Assembly: GCA_026225235.1 (NCBI GenBank)
Contig: JAMFSK010000041.1
Location: 85,788-149,787, forward strand
Source: Burkholderiales bacterium
Lineage (GTDB): Bacteria; Pseudomonadota; Gammaproteobacteria; Burkholderiales; Burkholderiaceae
Reading direction: 5' to 3'
DNA: 64,000 nt
Made by a program: the position numbers and the translations under genes
Part shown: positions 9,852 through 22,379 of the stretch, piece after piece
Numbering within the stretch: position 1 is the first letter of the stretch
How the letters are laid out: each line of letters begins with the position of its first letter
Notes under the pieces: model-generated
What the model was told of the DNA's origin: nothing
Databases searched by the model: none
What the model saw: only the letters and a program-made list of their open reading frames with translations

Positions 9852-10203
9852 CTCTGCGACCGTCAGCCATTCGGCCAGCGTTTTCTCGCGCGCCGCGCCG
9901 AGTGACGTAGCCGAAGCGGGTGAGGGGAAAGGATAAGTGGCACCGGCTTCGCCGCACCCGGGCGATGCGTCGGGCCAAGGGCTGGACGCGGTATCGTGAT
10001 CCCGGTTCCTTCGCTGGCAGACATGGCGAACTCCTTCGATGAAGAGGAGTTTTCAGCCTAGGCGATGCCGCGGGTGCTCGGTCCCCGCTGCGTCAAACTG
10101 CCGCAGGGCAATCCCTGAATGGGGTGAATCTGATCGGAATCTGCAACTTGCGGTAATTCGGCGCCGCGCCCAAACGTGCGAGACTGCGGCACCATGTCGG
10201 CAT

Positions 10204-10632
10204 TCAGTGTTTCTTGTGCGGGCAGTGCGTTTTAGTGCAGCCGCCATAAAGTGCCAACGCATGTTCATGCAGCGCAAAACCGCGCTCGCTGGCGATGAGT
10301 TGCTGGCGGCGCTCGATTTCCGCGTCGTAGAACTCTTCGACGCGGCCGCAGTCCACGCAGACGAGGTGGTCGTGGTGGGTGCCTTCGTTGAGTTCGAAGA
10401 CGGCCTTGCCTGATTCGAAGTTGCTGCGATTGAGCAAGCCGGCCTGTTCGAACTGCGTGAGCACCCGATAGACCGTCGCGAGACCGATGTCGAGTTCCTC
10501 GTGCAGCAGGTGCCGATAGACGTCTTCGGCAGTGAGGTGCCGCACGTTGCTGTTCTGGAATATCTCCAGGATCTTCAGGCGCGGCAGCGTCGCCTTGAGC
10601 CCGATATTTTTCAGGTCGGCGGGATTGGTCAT
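10204..10632 (-). CDS. fur: Ferric uptake regulator
   Basis: Fur represses iron-acquisition genes when loaded with Fe(II). 142 residues, normal length. It has an N-terminal winged helix with [14 protein letters not shown] and [15 protein letters not shown], then the metal-binding part: [16 protein letters not shown] (residues about 86-101, the His cluster plus CxxC) and a second Cys/His pair in the C-terminal [13 protein letters not shown]. The ATG at 10632 starts with the typical [18 protein letters not shown]. It is divergent from bamE with a 92-bp spacer, the usual betaproteobacterial arrangement. Confidence 0.97.
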   Translation of the reverse strand: MTNPADLKNIGLKATLPRLKILEIFQNSNVRHLTAEDVYRHLLHEELDIGLATVYRVLTQFEQAGLLNRSNFESGKAVFELNEGTHHDHLVCVDCGRVEEFYDAEIERRQQLIASERGFALHEHALALYGGCTKTHCPHKKH

Positions 10633-10650
10633 GGCTAGGCATCCCTAGAG

Positions 10651-10656
10651 TACAAT
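10651..10656 (+). promoter_or_regulatory. Possible -10 of bamE in the fur-bamE spacer
   Basis: TACAAT occurs 74 bp before the bamE start in the 92-bp divergent spacer. Its complement ATTGTA could also be part of the fur promoter. No clear -35 or Fur-box palindrome was recognised. Confidence 0.3.
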
Positions 10657-10724
10657 ACGAGGCCCCAATCATAATGGGTTTTCCTGGGCGGCATCAAAGA
10701 TCTCGCGTCAACGAACGCGGAACA

Positions 10725-11585
10725 ATGGGTGAAATGAGTTCAACTTTCTTCAATCGTGGCGTGCGCCACGCGGGTTTCCTGACTGTCGCCATCGTCACCA
10801 CGTTTGTCCTTGCGTCCTGCGACACATACAACAGCGTGACGCATAAGGTCGTAGACCGGCTGACGCCCTACCATCTGACCATCGAGCAAGGTAATTTCGT
10901 TTCGAACGAGACCGCCGCGCAGTTGCAGAAGGGCATGTCGCGCGACCAGGTCAAGACCCTGCTCGGTACGCCGTTGCTGACCGACATGTTCCATCAGGAC
11001 CGCTGGGACTACGTCTTCACGTTCCGTCGCGGGCCGACCGTGATCGTCGAGCAGCGTGACCTCACCGTCTATTTCAATGGCGACTCGCTCGACCATTGGA
11101 CCGGCGCTACCGATTTGCCGAGCGAGCAGGAATTGCTTGCCGCGATCGATGGCGACAACAAGGCGAGCAATCTGCTGCGGCAGGAGCGTGAGCAAAAGGC
11201 AGCGGCAGCAGCAGCGGCTTCGGCCGCGGGCGAAGCCGCGTCCGCGCCGGAAACCGCCGCCGCCAGTGCGCCGGCCTCGGGCCCGGCGCCGAACGTGGCG
11301 GCTGCGAATGCGGCCAATGCGTCGATCGATCTCACGCCGTCGCGCGACCAGAAGCCTACGCCGAATGGCTCGCAAGTGCCGCAGCCGACTATCGGCGGCA
11401 ATGTCCAGACGCCGAACGGTCAACCGCAGATCAGTCTGAAGCGTCAACCGCCGCCGCAGTACCAGGGCCAGACGCAGTCCGACAGCGGGCTTGACCGTGT
11501 GCTCAGCGCGAGCGACGCCGTGCCGGGCGGTGCGCCGGCCAGCGCGCCCTCCGCTGCGCCGCCGGGATCGGGAAGCAGCAATTGA
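10725..11585 (+). CDS. bamE: Outer-membrane assembly lipoprotein BamE with long Ala/Pro/Gln-rich tail
   Basis: BamE (SmpA/OmlA) is the small lipoprotein of the BAM complex that inserts outer-membrane proteins. The 286-residue product has a lipoprotein signal (hydrophobic [15 protein letters not shown], with the lipobox Cys near residue 32). The BamE core follows: [33 protein letters not shown] and [10 protein letters not shown]. Residues from about 150 onward are an Ala-, Pro-, Gln- and Ser-rich low-complexity tail, making it more than twice the E. coli length (113). A second ATG at 10734 is an alternative start. It is divergent from fur and its stop overlaps the dapB start. Confidence 0.9.
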   Translation: MGEMSSTFFNRGVRHAGFLTVAIVTTFVLASCDTYNSVTHKVVDRLTPYHLTIEQGNFVSNETAAQLQKGMSRDQVKTLLGTPLLTDMFHQDRWDYVFTFRRGPTVIVEQRDLTVYFNGDSLDHWTGATDLPSEQELLAAIDGDNKASNLLRQEREQKAAAAAAASAAGEAASAPETAAASAPASGPAPNVAAANAANASIDLTPSRDQKPTPNGSQVPQPTIGGNVQTPNGQPQISLKRQPPPQYQGQTQSDSGLDRVLSASDAVPGGAPASAPSAAPPGSGSSN

Positions 11586-12382
11586 TGAAGATTGCGATTG
11601 CGGGTGCGTCGGGCCGGATGGGGCGGATGCTCGTCGAAACCGTGCTCGCCGCCCCAGATGCGCAGCTTTCCGGTGCGCTCGGCCGTGCCGGCAGCGCGGC
11701 GTTCGGCCAGGATGCAGGGGCTTTTCTCGGTCGCACGACGGGCATGACGATCACCGACCATGTCGATGCGGTGCTCTCGCAATCGGATTATCTGATCGAC
11801 TTCACCCGTCCCGACAGCACGCTCGAGCATCTGACGCTCGCGCGACGCCACGGCGTGAAGATGATCATCGGCACGACCGGTTTTGACGACGCGCAGAAGG
11901 CTGCACTTGCGGCAGCCGCGCAGGATCTGGCGATCGTGTTTGCACCGAACATGAGTGTGGGCGTCAATGTCACGTTCAAGCTCCTGGATCTCGCCGCCCG
12001 TTTCCTCTCGACGGGCTATGACATCGAGATCATCGAGGCGCATCACCGCAACAAGGTCGATGCGCCGTCGGGCACGGCGCTGCGCATGGGTGAAGTGATT
12101 GCCGATGCGCTCGGGCGCAATCTGTCCGAAGTCGCCGTCTATGGCCGTGAAGGCGTGACCGGCGAACGGGATCCCTCGACGATCGGATTTGCGACGGTGC
12201 GCGGCGGCGATATCGTCGGCGACCACACGGTGCTGTTCGCCGGAATTGGCGAACGTATCGAGATCTCGCACAAATCGTCGAGCCGGGTCAGCTATGCGCG
12301 CGGCGCCCTCGTGGCCGCCCGCTTCCTCGCCGACAAGTCGCACGGCCTGTTCGATATGCAGGACGTGCTCGGCCTGGCCTGA
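11585..12382 (+). CDS. dapB: 4-hydroxy-tetrahydrodipicolinate reductase
   Basis: Reduces the dihydrodipicolinate precursor with NAD(P)H in lysine and diaminopimelate synthesis. 265 residues, normal length. The start is [15 protein letters not shown], the nucleotide-binding loop. The catalytic/substrate motif [20 protein letters not shown] is intact and the end carries the [14 protein letters not shown] segment. The ATG shares one base with the bamE stop (TGATG), so it is likely translationally coupled. Confidence 0.96.
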   Translation: MKIAIAGASGRMGRMLVETVLAAPDAQLSGALGRAGSAAFGQDAGAFLGRTTGMTITDHVDAVLSQSDYLIDFTRPDSTLEHLTLARRHGVKMIIGTTGFDDAQKAALAAAAQDLAIVFAPNMSVGVNVTFKLLDLAARFLSTGYDIEIIEAHHRNKVDAPSGTALRMGEVIADALGRNLSEVAVYGREGVTGERDPSTIGFATVRGGDIVGDHTVLFAGIGERIEISHKSSSRVSYARGALVAARFLADKSHGLFDMQDVLGLA

Positions 12383-12423
12383 GCCGGCTTCCTGCCGTAC
12401 GGCCATTTTTCAGGGAGCGGTGC

Positions 12424-13209
12424 ATGGGTGAAACCGGCGTAATCCATTTCCTGCGTACTGGCGATGCGGTCACCCACGCGGTGGCGTGGCTGCTGCTGGC
12501 GATGTCCATCGCGAGCTGGTGTTTCCTCTTGGTCAAAGGCTGGATGCTCACCCGCGCACGCCGTCAAGCACCGCGAGCGGTCGCCGCATTCTGGCAGGCG
12601 CCGACGCTGCGCGATGGCGTGAGCGCGATGCGCAGCAAAGATGCCGAACGGGTTTTCACGCCGCTTGCCGAGGCGGCGCTGCACAGTCTTGAAGCCGATG
12701 TACCAGGAGCCCTGTTGCAAAGGGTGGAGCGCGGCGACCGGGTCATGCGCAGCCTGCGTCACGCCTTGCAACGTTCCCAGCGTCGTCTCGAATTCGGTCA
12801 GGTCCTGCTGGCCTCGATCGGCAGCACGGCGCCATTTGTCGGCCTGCTCGGCACTGTCTGGGGGATCTACCACGCGCTCGGCAGCATTGCCTCGAGCGGA
12901 CAGGCATCGATCGACAGCGTCGCCGGCCCGGTCGGCGAGACGTTGATCATGACGGCCTTCGGCCTCGTCGTCGCCATTCCAGCGGTGATTGCCTACAACA
13001 TCCTCGGGCGCCTCGTGCGCCAGCTCGGCGAAGACCTCGATGGTTTTGCGCGCGACCTTCATGCATTCGCCTGCGCGCCATCGGATGCGGTGGCAGTGAA
13101 GGGGGTCGCCACTGGCACAACGGGGATAGCGGCTGCGGCCGGGACCGCTGGCGCGGGCGAAGCGGCCCCGTCGCTGGCGCGCGCAGCCTCGGTACGGTCC
13201 GAGATCTAA
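12424..13209 (+). CDS. exbB: MotA/TolQ/ExbB-family proton-channel protein
   Basis: An inner-membrane subunit that uses the proton-motive force to power TonB-type uptake. 261 residues with three membrane segments: residues about 17-38 (AVAWLLLAMSIASWCFLLV), about 130-150 (ASIGSTAPFVGLLGTVWGIY) and about 172-196 (GETLIMTAFGLVVAIPAVIA). These are the family's conserved helices. The tail is Ala/Gly-rich. exbD follows after 33 bp; no tonB gene is nearby. Confidence 0.88.
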   Translation: MGETGVIHFLRTGDAVTHAVAWLLLAMSIASWCFLLVKGWMLTRARRQAPRAVAAFWQAPTLRDGVSAMRSKDAERVFTPLAEAALHSLEADVPGALLQRVERGDRVMRSLRHALQRSQRRLEFGQVLLASIGSTAPFVGLLGTVWGIYHALGSIASSGQASIDSVAGPVGETLIMTAFGLVVAIPAVIAYNILGRLVRQLGEDLDGFARDLHAFACAPSDAVAVKGVATGTTGIAAAAGTAGAGEAAPSLARAASVRSEI

Positions 13210-13242
13210 CGCCTGACCCTATAGCGCTGAACGGAGGCACCC

Positions 13243-13692
13243 ATGGCATTCGGTGGTTTCGGCAAGGACGAGCGCAATGCGCCGATGTCCGACATCAACA
13301 TGACACCACTGATCGACGTGATGCTCGTGCTCCTGGTGATCTTCATCATCACGGCGCCGTTGCTCACGCGTGCGGTCAAGCTCGACTTGCCGCGCGCGAA
13401 CGCCTCCGCGTCGCCCGACACCGCGCAAACCATCGAATTGTCGATCGATGCGCAAGGTCAACTGTTCTGGGAGCGCGAGCCCCTCAGCGAAACTCAGTTG
13501 CGCAGCCGTTTCGCCGCCGCTGGCAAACAGGCATCGCCGCCGGAGATTCATCTGCGCGCCGATCGCGCCACGCGCTACGAGACGATTGCCCGTGTGATGG
13601 CCGATGCGCAGGGCGCGAACCTCACACGCATCGGTTTTGTCACGCGACCCGATACGTCGGCGTCCGCAACGGTGTCCGTCCCCACCCCGTGA
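13243..13692 (+). CDS. exbD: ExbD/TolR-family biopolymer transport protein
   Basis: Partner of ExbB. 149 residues: a short cytoplasmic N-terminus, one membrane helix (about 17-41, PLIDVMLVLLVIFIITAPLL) and a periplasmic domain. The conserved Asp in NMTPLIDVML, required for proton coupling in the family, is present. It follows exbB with a 33-bp gap containing a purine-rich ribosome site (GGAGG near 13234). Confidence 0.92.
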   Translation: MAFGGFGKDERNAPMSDINMTPLIDVMLVLLVIFIITAPLLTRAVKLDLPRANASASPDTAQTIELSIDAQGQLFWEREPLSETQLRSRFAAAGKQASPPEIHLRADRATRYETIARVMADAQGANLTRIGFVTRPDTSASATVSVPTP

Positions 13693-13749
13693 GCCTCGCC
13701 GGCAAGGACCGCGGCCGCACACCGGCGAATCGGCCCACGCGCCTGACGG

Positions 13750-13755
13750 TATAAT
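13750..13755 (+). promoter_or_regulatory. Consensus -10 (TATAAT) upstream of leuS
   Basis: A perfect TATAAT lies 77 bp before the leuS start, after the exbD stop. The -35 position is poor (GAATCG at 17 bp). It suggests leuS has its own promoter besides readthrough. Confidence 0.45.
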
Positions 13756-13804
13756 CGCCGTTCGCCCCAATTTTCTTTGCGCGCCTTCCTTTTTCGGCGC
13801 GTGA

Positions 13805-16440
<2,636 letters not shown>

Positions 16441-16441
<1 letters not shown>

Positions 16442-17040
16442 TGAACGTGCGCGCGGGCGGGTCCGCCATCGGCTTGCGAGGAGCGAAAGTGATTCGGCTT
16501 ATTTTTTCGGCGGCCGCGGCTGCCAGCCTGTTGTCGGGCTGCGGCTTCCAGTTGCAGGGGCATGCGGACTTTCCGTTCAAGACGCTCTATATCGGCTCGT
16601 CGGGCAGTCATGAAATGACGGCTTTGCTCACGCGCAAGATCGAAGCGGGTAGTCAGACGAAGGTTGTCAAGCAGGCGAAGGATGCGGATGCGATCCTCAA
16701 CATCACCGAAGGGCGCGGCCAGGCGACGCTGAGCCTGAGCTCCGAAGGGCTCGTCGAGGAATACGAGCTCGATTTGACGGTGGCTTACCAGCTGACCGGC
16801 AAGGACGGCGCGATCCTGATCCCGCCGTCGAATGTCGCCTTGAACCGGTCGATGACCTACAACGACGAGTTCGCACTCGCGAAGCAGGCCGAAACCGATA
16901 TTCTCTATCGCGACATGGAGCATGACGCGGTCGACCAGTTGATGCGCCGGCTCGGTGTGGTCCATACGCTCGAGCCGGGCGAGCAGCCGGCAGCGCCGGC
17001 GGTCAGCCGCAGCGCGCCGCTGCCTACGCCGCCGCTTTAA
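16441..17040 (+). CDS. lptE: LPS-assembly lipoprotein LptE
   Basis: LptE (RlpB) plugs LptD in the outer membrane and is needed for lipopolysaccharide export. 199 residues with a lipoprotein signal (KVIRLIFSAAAAASLLSGC, lipobox Cys about residue 35), then the typical GFQLQGHADFPFKTLYI. The leuS-lptE-holA order is the standard neighbourhood in proteobacteria. The start overlaps the leuS stop (TGATG). A second possible start lies at the GTG before the signal peptide, within residues 15-20. Confidence 0.9.
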
Positions 17041-17055
17041 GGTCCGAGCCGCCCG

Positions 17056-18147
17056 ATGCAACTGCGCGCCGATTCGCTCGGCGGCCACCTGGCCAAGGGC
17101 CTTGGCCGTCTCTACACCGTCTACGGCGACGAGCCGCTGCTCGTTCAAGAGGCGCTCGACGCCTTGCGCGCGGCAGGCCGCGCCGCGGGCTTCACCGAGC
17201 GCAACGTCTTTACGGTCGAGCGTGGCTTCGACTGGAGCAGCTTGCTTGGGGCGAGCCAGTCGATGTCCTTGTTCGGTGACCGGCAGCTCGTCGAGTTGCG
17301 CATCCCGACCGGCAAACCGGGCAAAGAGGGCGCCGAGGCGCTGCAGAAACTCGCGGCTACCGGCAGCGACGATGTCCTGACGTTGGTCATGTTGCCGCGG
17401 CTTGACGCCGCCACGCAGAAGACGAACTGGTTCAGCGCGTTGATCGAGGCGGGTGTCGCGATCAAGATCGACAAGGTCGAGCGTGCCCAATTGCCGGGCT
17501 GGATCGGTCAGCGTCTCGCGGCGCAGGGCCAGAAGCTTGCGCCGGGCGAGCCAGGTCGCCGCGCGCTTGAGTTCATAGCGGAGCGTGTCGAAGGCAATCT
17601 GCTGGCTGCGTATCAGGAAATCCAGAAACTTGCGCTGTTGCATCCGACCGGGGTGCTCGATCTGGAGTCGGTGCAGGACGCGGTGCTCAACGTCGCGCGC
17701 TATGACGTCTTCAAGCTCAATGAGGCCGTGCTCGCCGGTGACGTCGGCCGCACGGCACGCATGCTCGACGGTCTCAAGGGTGAGGGCGAGGCTGCGGTCC
17801 TGGTGCTCTGGGCGCTGACCGAGGAAGTGCGCACGCTGCTGCGTATCAAGCGCGGTGTCGCGGCGGGCAAAGCGCTGCCCAACCTGCTGCGCGAGAATCG
17901 CGTGTGGGGGCCGCGCGAGCGGCTGATCGGGCCCGCCTTGTCGCGCGTCAGCGAAGCGGCGCTTGAGCGCGGGCTCGAACTCGCGGCGAAGCTTGATCGG
18001 CAGGTCAAGGGCCTGAGCGGCGTCGGCGTCACGCGGCGCGGCGCGGCGGTCGCGATGGATCTGCCGCCCGCCGATCCATGGGCCGGCCTGTTCGAACTGG
18101 CGATGACGGCGATGATGCCCGCAGGGCGAATCGCGCAGAAGGCTTAG
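17056..18147 (+). CDS. holA: DNA polymerase III, delta subunit
   Basis: The wrench subunit of the clamp-loader complex, which opens the beta clamp. 363 residues, typical. It shows the AAA-like N-terminal fold ([19 protein letters not shown]), the [21 protein letters not shown] segment, [18 protein letters not shown] and the C-terminal collar domain. It follows lptE after 15 bp. Confidence 0.95.
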   Translation: MQLRADSLGGHLAKGLGRLYTVYGDEPLLVQEALDALRAAGRAAGFTERNVFTVERGFDWSSLLGASQSMSLFGDRQLVELRIPTGKPGKEGAEALQKLAATGSDDVLTLVMLPRLDAATQKTNWFSALIEAGVAIKIDKVERAQLPGWIGQRLAAQGQKLAPGEPGRRALEFIAERVEGNLLAAYQEIQKLALLHPTGVLDLESVQDAVLNVARYDVFKLNEAVLAGDVGRTARMLDGLKGEGEAAVLVLWALTEEVRTLLRIKRGVAAGKALPNLLRENRVWGPRERLIGPALSRVSEAALERGLELAAKLDRQVKGLSGVGVTRRGAAVAMDLPPADPWAGLFELAMTAMMPAGRIAQKA

Positions 18148-18196
18148 AATCATCAATCCGGAGGCACGGGCCACTGGACGAATCCTGGGTGCAACG

Positions 18197-19510
18197 ATGG
18201 GTGTGAACGAACAAGTACCGGCGCGTGAGTCGGCCGCGGCCGGCGTCGACGACTATATGGATGCACTCGGACGACGTGCCCGGGCGGCATCGCGCGCGAT
18301 CGCCCGCGCCAGTACGGCTGCGAAGAACGCCGCGCTTGAGGCGATTGCCGAAGCCATCGAGCGCGACAAGCCGGCGCTGCGCGAAGCCAATGCACGCGAC
18401 GTCGAGCGCGCCAGGGCCAATGGCCAGGATGCTGCCTTTATCGATCGCCTGACGCTGTCGGACAAGGCGCTCAAGACGATGATCGAAGGGCTCCATCAGG
18501 TCGCGGCACTGCCCGATCCGGTCGGCGAGATCAGTAACCTCAAGTACCGCCCCACCGGTATCCAGGTCGGGCAGATGCGCGTTCCGCTAGGCGTGATCGG
18601 GATCATCTACGAATCGCGTCCGAACGTGACGATCGATGCGGCTGCGTTGTGTCTGAAGTCGGGCAACGCGACGATCCTGCGCGGCGGTTCAGAGGCGATC
18701 GAAAGCAATACCGCGCTTGCACGCGCGATCGGTGAAGGTCTTGCCGCGGCCGGTTTGCCGGCCGATGTCGTGCAGGTCATCGAAACCACCGATCGTGCCG
18801 CGGTCGGCAAGCTGATCACGATGACCGAATATGTCGACGTCATCGTGCCACGCGGCGGCAAGAGCCTGATTGCACGCCTGATGGCCGATGCCCGCGTGCC
18901 AATGATCAAGCACCTTGACGGCATCTGCCATGTCTATGTTGACGATCGCGCCGATCTGGACAAGGCGCTGCCGATCGTCGACAACGCCAAGACGCATCGC
19001 TACGGCACCTGCAACACGATGGAAACACTGCTGGTTGCCCGTGGGATTGCGGATCGTGCCCTGCCGCTGCTCGCCCGGCAACTCGCGGCGAGCCAGGTTG
19101 AGCTGCGCGTCGATCCGGCCAGTAAGACGATTCTCACCGCAGCGGGCATCGGCGGACTCGTCGACGTGCAAGCCGAAGACTGGTCGACCGAATATCTCGC
19201 GCCGATTCTCGCTGTCAAGGTCGTCGAAGGCCTCGACGAAGCGATCGACCATATCAACCACTATGGCTCCGCGCATACCGACTCGATCGTCACGGAAGAT
19301 CACGACCGGGCGATGCGCTTCTTGCGCGAAGTCGATTCGGCCAGCGTGATGGTCAATGCGTCGACGCGTCTTGCCGACGGATTCGAGTTTGGTCTCGGCG
19401 CCGAAATCGGCATCTCCAACGACAAGCTTCACGCGCGTGGCCCAGTCGGCCTCGAAGGCCTGACCTCGCTCAAATATGTCGTGCTCGGGCACGGCGAAGT
19501 CCGGCAATAG
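18197..19510 (+). CDS. proA: Gamma-glutamyl phosphate reductase
   Basis: Converts gamma-glutamyl phosphate to glutamate semialdehyde with NADPH, the second step of proline synthesis. 437 residues, slightly long because of about 16 extra residues at the N-terminus. The aldehyde-dehydrogenase-like core is clear: [27 protein letters not shown], the nucleophile region [17 protein letters not shown] with the catalytic Cys, and [13 protein letters not shown]. proC lies about 35 kb away in this window; proB is not present here. Confidence 0.95.
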   Translation: MGVNEQVPARESAAAGVDDYMDALGRRARAASRAIARASTAAKNAALEAIAEAIERDKPALREANARDVERARANGQDAAFIDRLTLSDKALKTMIEGLHQVAALPDPVGEISNLKYRPTGIQVGQMRVPLGVIGIIYESRPNVTIDAAALCLKSGNATILRGGSEAIESNTALARAIGEGLAAAGLPADVVQVIETTDRAAVGKLITMTEYVDVIVPRGGKSLIARLMADARVPMIKHLDGICHVYVDDRADLDKALPIVDNAKTHRYGTCNTMETLLVARGIADRALPLLARQLAASQVELRVDPASKTILTAAGIGGLVDVQAEDWSTEYLAPILAVKVVEGLDEAIDHINHYGSAHTDSIVTEDHDRAMRFLREVDSASVMVNASTRLADGFEFGLGAEIGISNDKLHARGPVGLEGLTSLKYVVLGHGEVRQ

Positions 19511-19520
19511 GCGGCGCCCA

Positions 19521-19937
19521 ATGCTCTGGATCAAGGCGCTTCATATCGTTTTTGTCGCTTCGTGGTTTGCCGGTTTGTTCTATCTGCCCCGGATCTTCGT
19601 GAATCTCGCGATGGAGACCGACCCGGCAGCATGCGCGCGTCTCTTGCTGATGGGGCGCAAGCTGTTCCGCTTCATGACCATCATCGCCGTGCCTGCCTTG
19701 GCGTGCGGGCTTTGGCTTTACCTCGGGGTCGGCATCGGGCGTGGGCAGGGATGGATGCACGCGAAGCTCGGTGTCGTCGTGCTCGTGATCGGCTACCACT
19801 TCGTCTGCGGGCAGTTGCTCAAGCGCTTCGAGCGCGGCGAGAACGTCCGCTCGCACCGGTGGTATCGCTTCTTCAACGAACTCCCGGTGCTCGCCTTGCT
19901 GGCCGCCGTGATCCTCGTGGTGGTCAAGCCTTTCTGA
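19521..19937 (+). CDS. hemJ: HemJ-like membrane protoporphyrinogen oxidase (CopD/UPF0093 family)
   Basis: A 138-residue inner-membrane protein with four predicted helices. The start MLWIKALHIVFVASWFAGLF and the following YLPRIFV match HemJ, including the early conserved His8 and the Lys in WMHAKLGVVVLVIGYH that are thought to serve haem binding and catalysis. The family oxidises protoporphyrinogen IX in haem synthesis; such proteins are often labelled CopD-family. The ATG at 19521 is preferred to the open upstream extension, which overlaps proA. Its last 14 bp overlap the end of the convergent peptidase gene. Confidence 0.75.
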   Translation: MLWIKALHIVFVASWFAGLFYLPRIFVNLAMETDPAACARLLLMGRKLFRFMTIIAVPALACGLWLYLGVGIGRGQGWMHAKLGVVVLVIGYHFVCGQLLKRFERGENVRSHRWYRFFNELPVLALLAAVILVVVKPF

Positions 19938-22236
19938 TCACGGCTTTCCCGGCGTACTTCCCGATCGTGTCCCACAGGAACTGATACACGAGCGCCGCGC
20001 TCCGGGCCGCGTCACGCGGATCGGGCGTAGCGCTGTGGCCACCCTGCGTTTCCTCGTAGTACCAGACATCGGTATGCCCCATCGCCTGCATCTTCGCGGC
20101 CATCTTGCGCGCGTGGGCGGGATGCACGCGATCGTCTCCCGCCGCGGACGTGATCAGGATCGGCGGGTAGGTCACGTCGGCCGCGACACGGTGATAAGGC
20201 GAATAGGCGGCAAGAAAATGGGAGTCTTCCGCCTTGTCCGGGTCGCCGTACTCTTCCATCCACGAGGCACCGGCGAGCAGCATGTGATAGCGCTGCATAT
20301 CGAGCACCGGAACTTCGCAGACCACCGCGCCGAACAGTTCGGGATACCGGACCATGCAGGCCGCGACCAGCAGGCCGCCGTTGCTGCCGCCCTGGATCGC
20401 CAACTGCCGTGCGTGCGTGAATCCTTCGGAAACGAGCGCCCGTGCAACGGCCGCGAAGTCATCGAAGGCGACCGGGCGTTTGTCGCGGATCGCCGCGCGA
20501 TGCCACTCGGGGCCGTATTCTCCGCCACCGCGGATATTCGCGACCACATAGACACCGCCCTGTTCAAGCCAGCCCATCCCGGGGCCGCTCGCATACGAAG
20601 GCTCGAGCGAGATCTCGAAGCCGCCATAGCCATAGAGCAGGCAGGGCGCGGCCTGACGCGAACCGGCCTCGATCAGCGCGCTTTTGCCGACCACCCAGTA
20701 GGGGATGGCCGCTCCGTCGGGCGCAGTGGCGCTGGCGCGGATCACACTCATGCCGGTCGCGTCGAAAGACGCCCGCAAGCGCTGAATCTCGCGCCGTTCG
20801 GCGAGGTCCGCCGAGCGCGCATCACCGAGCCAGAGCGTGGGCGGCTCGAGATAGTGGTTGGTCGACAGGAATAGCGCGTCGTCGATGAGATCGTCGACAA
20901 ACCAGGCCGATGTCTCACTGCCGGCGTCAATGGGCAGCTCACGGAATTCGTGGGCGGCCGGATCGATTGCCGTGTGGCTGCTGGCGATCGCAAAGCCGAC
21001 GCCGGGCATCCCGCCCGCGCCCGCGGCGCCTGCCGCAAACGCGATCGCGCTTTCCGCGGCCGTCAGTGCGTCGACGGCCGTGATCCCGTCTTCAATCACG
21101 GGTGGTTTCCAGAAGAGCGTGCGCGTATCGAGGTCGTCGGAGTAAGTAATGGCGGCCCATTCCTTGCCGGTCTCGAAACCCGCAAGCGCCGTTTTCTCGT
21201 CGGGCGTGAAAAGGGGCAGGAAGCTGCGCTCGCCATCGAGAAACGCGGCTTCGCGGATCGCGATCAGACAGCCGCCGCGATGGGTCGCCCCACCGATTGT
21301 CCAGTCGCGGCTGGGTGCCACCATCAGCCAGCCTTTCCAGGTGTAGACATCGGCATCGAGCGGCACCTCGTACCGGCACCACGTATCGCCATCGAGCCAA
21401 CTGGTCGTGCCCTCATCGAAGGTGATGCTGCGAAACGCGAAGTGGCGGTGACTTTCAAGATCGTACGAGGCCGACGCAGAAATATCGCCGGGCTCGCAAC
21501 TGAACACGACCGGCGCATCTTCGAGCAGGGTGCCGCGTGACCAGCGGCGTACTTCGCGCGGATAGCCCGAACGCGTCACGCTCGGGTGCGAGGTGTCGCC
21601 CTCGCTCGCATCCCATTCGAAATAGATCGTGTCGCGGTCGATCCAGCTCGCTCCGTGCTTGCCGTCGGCCTCGATATTGAAGCCGTCTTCGACAAAGCTC
21701 AGCGAGACCAGATCGAATTCGCGGATCACGATCGCATCGCCGCCGCCCGGGGAAAGGAACAGCAAAGCGCGTTCACGGTCCGGGTAGTGGACCGATGCAC
21801 CGTGCCAGGACCAGTCGACCTCTTCGGTTTCGCTGAGTTCGTCGAGATCGAGCAAGGTCTGCCACTGCGGTTCGCCCGCCAGCCACGCCGTCCACTGGCA
21901 GCGGCGCCAGATGCCGAGCGGGTGGGCCTCGTCCTGCCGGAAGTCGTGTGCCCAATCGCCGTGGCGGGTGGGCACGACCAGCTGGTCGGGCGACAGCGCC
22001 TCGTCGACAAAACGCTGCACGAGCGTCTCGAACGCCTCGCCCTGCGCATAGGCCTGCAATGTACGGTGATTCTGCGCGGCCACCCAGGCCGCCACCTCGG
22101 GCGTCTCGCTCTGCTCGAGCCACCCCTGCGGATCGTCGCCCGCAGGCCACGCTGTCACAGCCACGGAGCCCGTGTCGGCAGGAGATGAAGCGCCGGGCAG
22201 CGGCGGTGTATCAGGCGAAATCTGCATTGCGTACAT
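19924..22236 (-). CDS. Prolyl oligopeptidase family serine peptidase (S9A)
   Basis: A predicted serine peptidase acting on short peptides. 770 residues: an N-terminal seven-bladed propeller (about 85-470) and a C-terminal alpha/beta-hydrolase. The catalytic set is visible: Ser618 in [10 protein letters not shown], Asp701/702 in [10 protein letters not shown] and His734 in [26 protein letters not shown] precedes the nucleophile as in the family. No signal peptide is seen, so it is probably cytoplasmic. Start at 22236 (MYAMQIS) or the ATG at 22227. Divergent from edd; the stop is inside the end of hemJ. Confidence 0.9.
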   Translation of the reverse strand: MYAMQISPDTPPLPGASSPADTGSVAVTAWPAGDDPQGWLEQSETPEVAAWVAAQNHRTLQAYAQGEAFETLVQRFVDEALSPDQLVVPTRHGDWAHDFRQDEAHPLGIWRRCQWTAWLAGEPQWQTLLDLDELSETEEVDWSWHGASVHYPDRERALLFLSPGGGDAIVIREFDLVSLSFVEDGFNIEADGKHGASWIDRDTIYFEWDASEGDTSHPSVTRSGYPREVRRWSRGTLLEDAPVVFSCEPGDISASASYDLESHRHFAFRSITFDEGTTSWLDGDTWCRYEVPLDADVYTWKGWLMVAPSRDWTIGGATHRGGCLIAIREAAFLDGERSFLPLFTPDEKTALAGFETGKEWAAITYSDDLDTRTLFWKPPVIEDGITAVDALTAAESAIAFAAGAAGAGGMPGVGFAIASSHTAIDPAAHEFRELPIDAGSETSAWFVDDLIDDALFLSTNHYLEPPTLWLGDARSADLAERREIQRLRASFDATGMSVIRASATAPDGAAIPYWVVGKSALIEAGSRQAAPCLLYGYGGFEISLEPSYASGPGMGWLEQGGVYVVANIRGGGEYGPEWHRAAIRDKRPVAFDDFAAVARALVSEGFTHARQLAIQGGSNGGLLVAACMVRYPELFGAVVCEVPVLDMQRYHMLLAGASWMEEYGDPDKAEDSHFLAAYSPYHRVAADVTYPPILITSAAGDDRVHPAHARKMAAKMQAMGHTDVWYYEETQGGHSATPDPRDAARSAALVYQFLWDTIGKYAGKAVIRKA

Positions 22237-22305
22237 TACTCACGTCAGAGGGGTGCCCGACATGTTCGCATAAAGCAGACACACGGGCGTACCGGTCGTT
22301 TGGGT

Positions 22306-22311
22306 TAAAAT
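22306..22311 (+). promoter_or_regulatory. Possible -10 element of the edd operon
   Basis: TAAAAT sits 74 bp before the edd start in the 143-bp divergent spacer. No good -35 is visible, and no HexR-type TTGT/ACAA palindrome was recognised. Confidence 0.3.
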
Positions 22312-22379
22312 TCGGGTCTCGACATCCGACAAGACCAACAAATCGATCGCGGCGAAGCGGCCGGCAAGGAGCACATTCG

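Larger units (their letters stand above)
9164..10203. other. 1.0-kb intergenic stretch with no convincing gene
   Basis: Between the gapA terminator and fur I find no reading frame resembling a known protein. The open frames here (for example plus strand 9551-9910 and minus strand 9378-9809) are rich in Arg, Ser and Pro, lack a good ribosome site, and run through a degenerate 78-bp repeat. A strong hairpin at 9806-9827 and a T-run at 9845-9851 may end a short plus-strand transcript. Confidence 0.5.

Noticed and set aside
9551..9910. 119-codon plus-strand frame with a 26-residue repeat
   Set aside because: The repeat follows from the 78-bp DNA period. Composition is unusual, no ribosome site is visible, and the opposite strand is equally open, so coding is not supported.
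21948..22379. N-terminal extension of edd
   Set aside because: Antisense to the peptidase gene, low similarity to Edd, and a good ribosome site precedes 22380.
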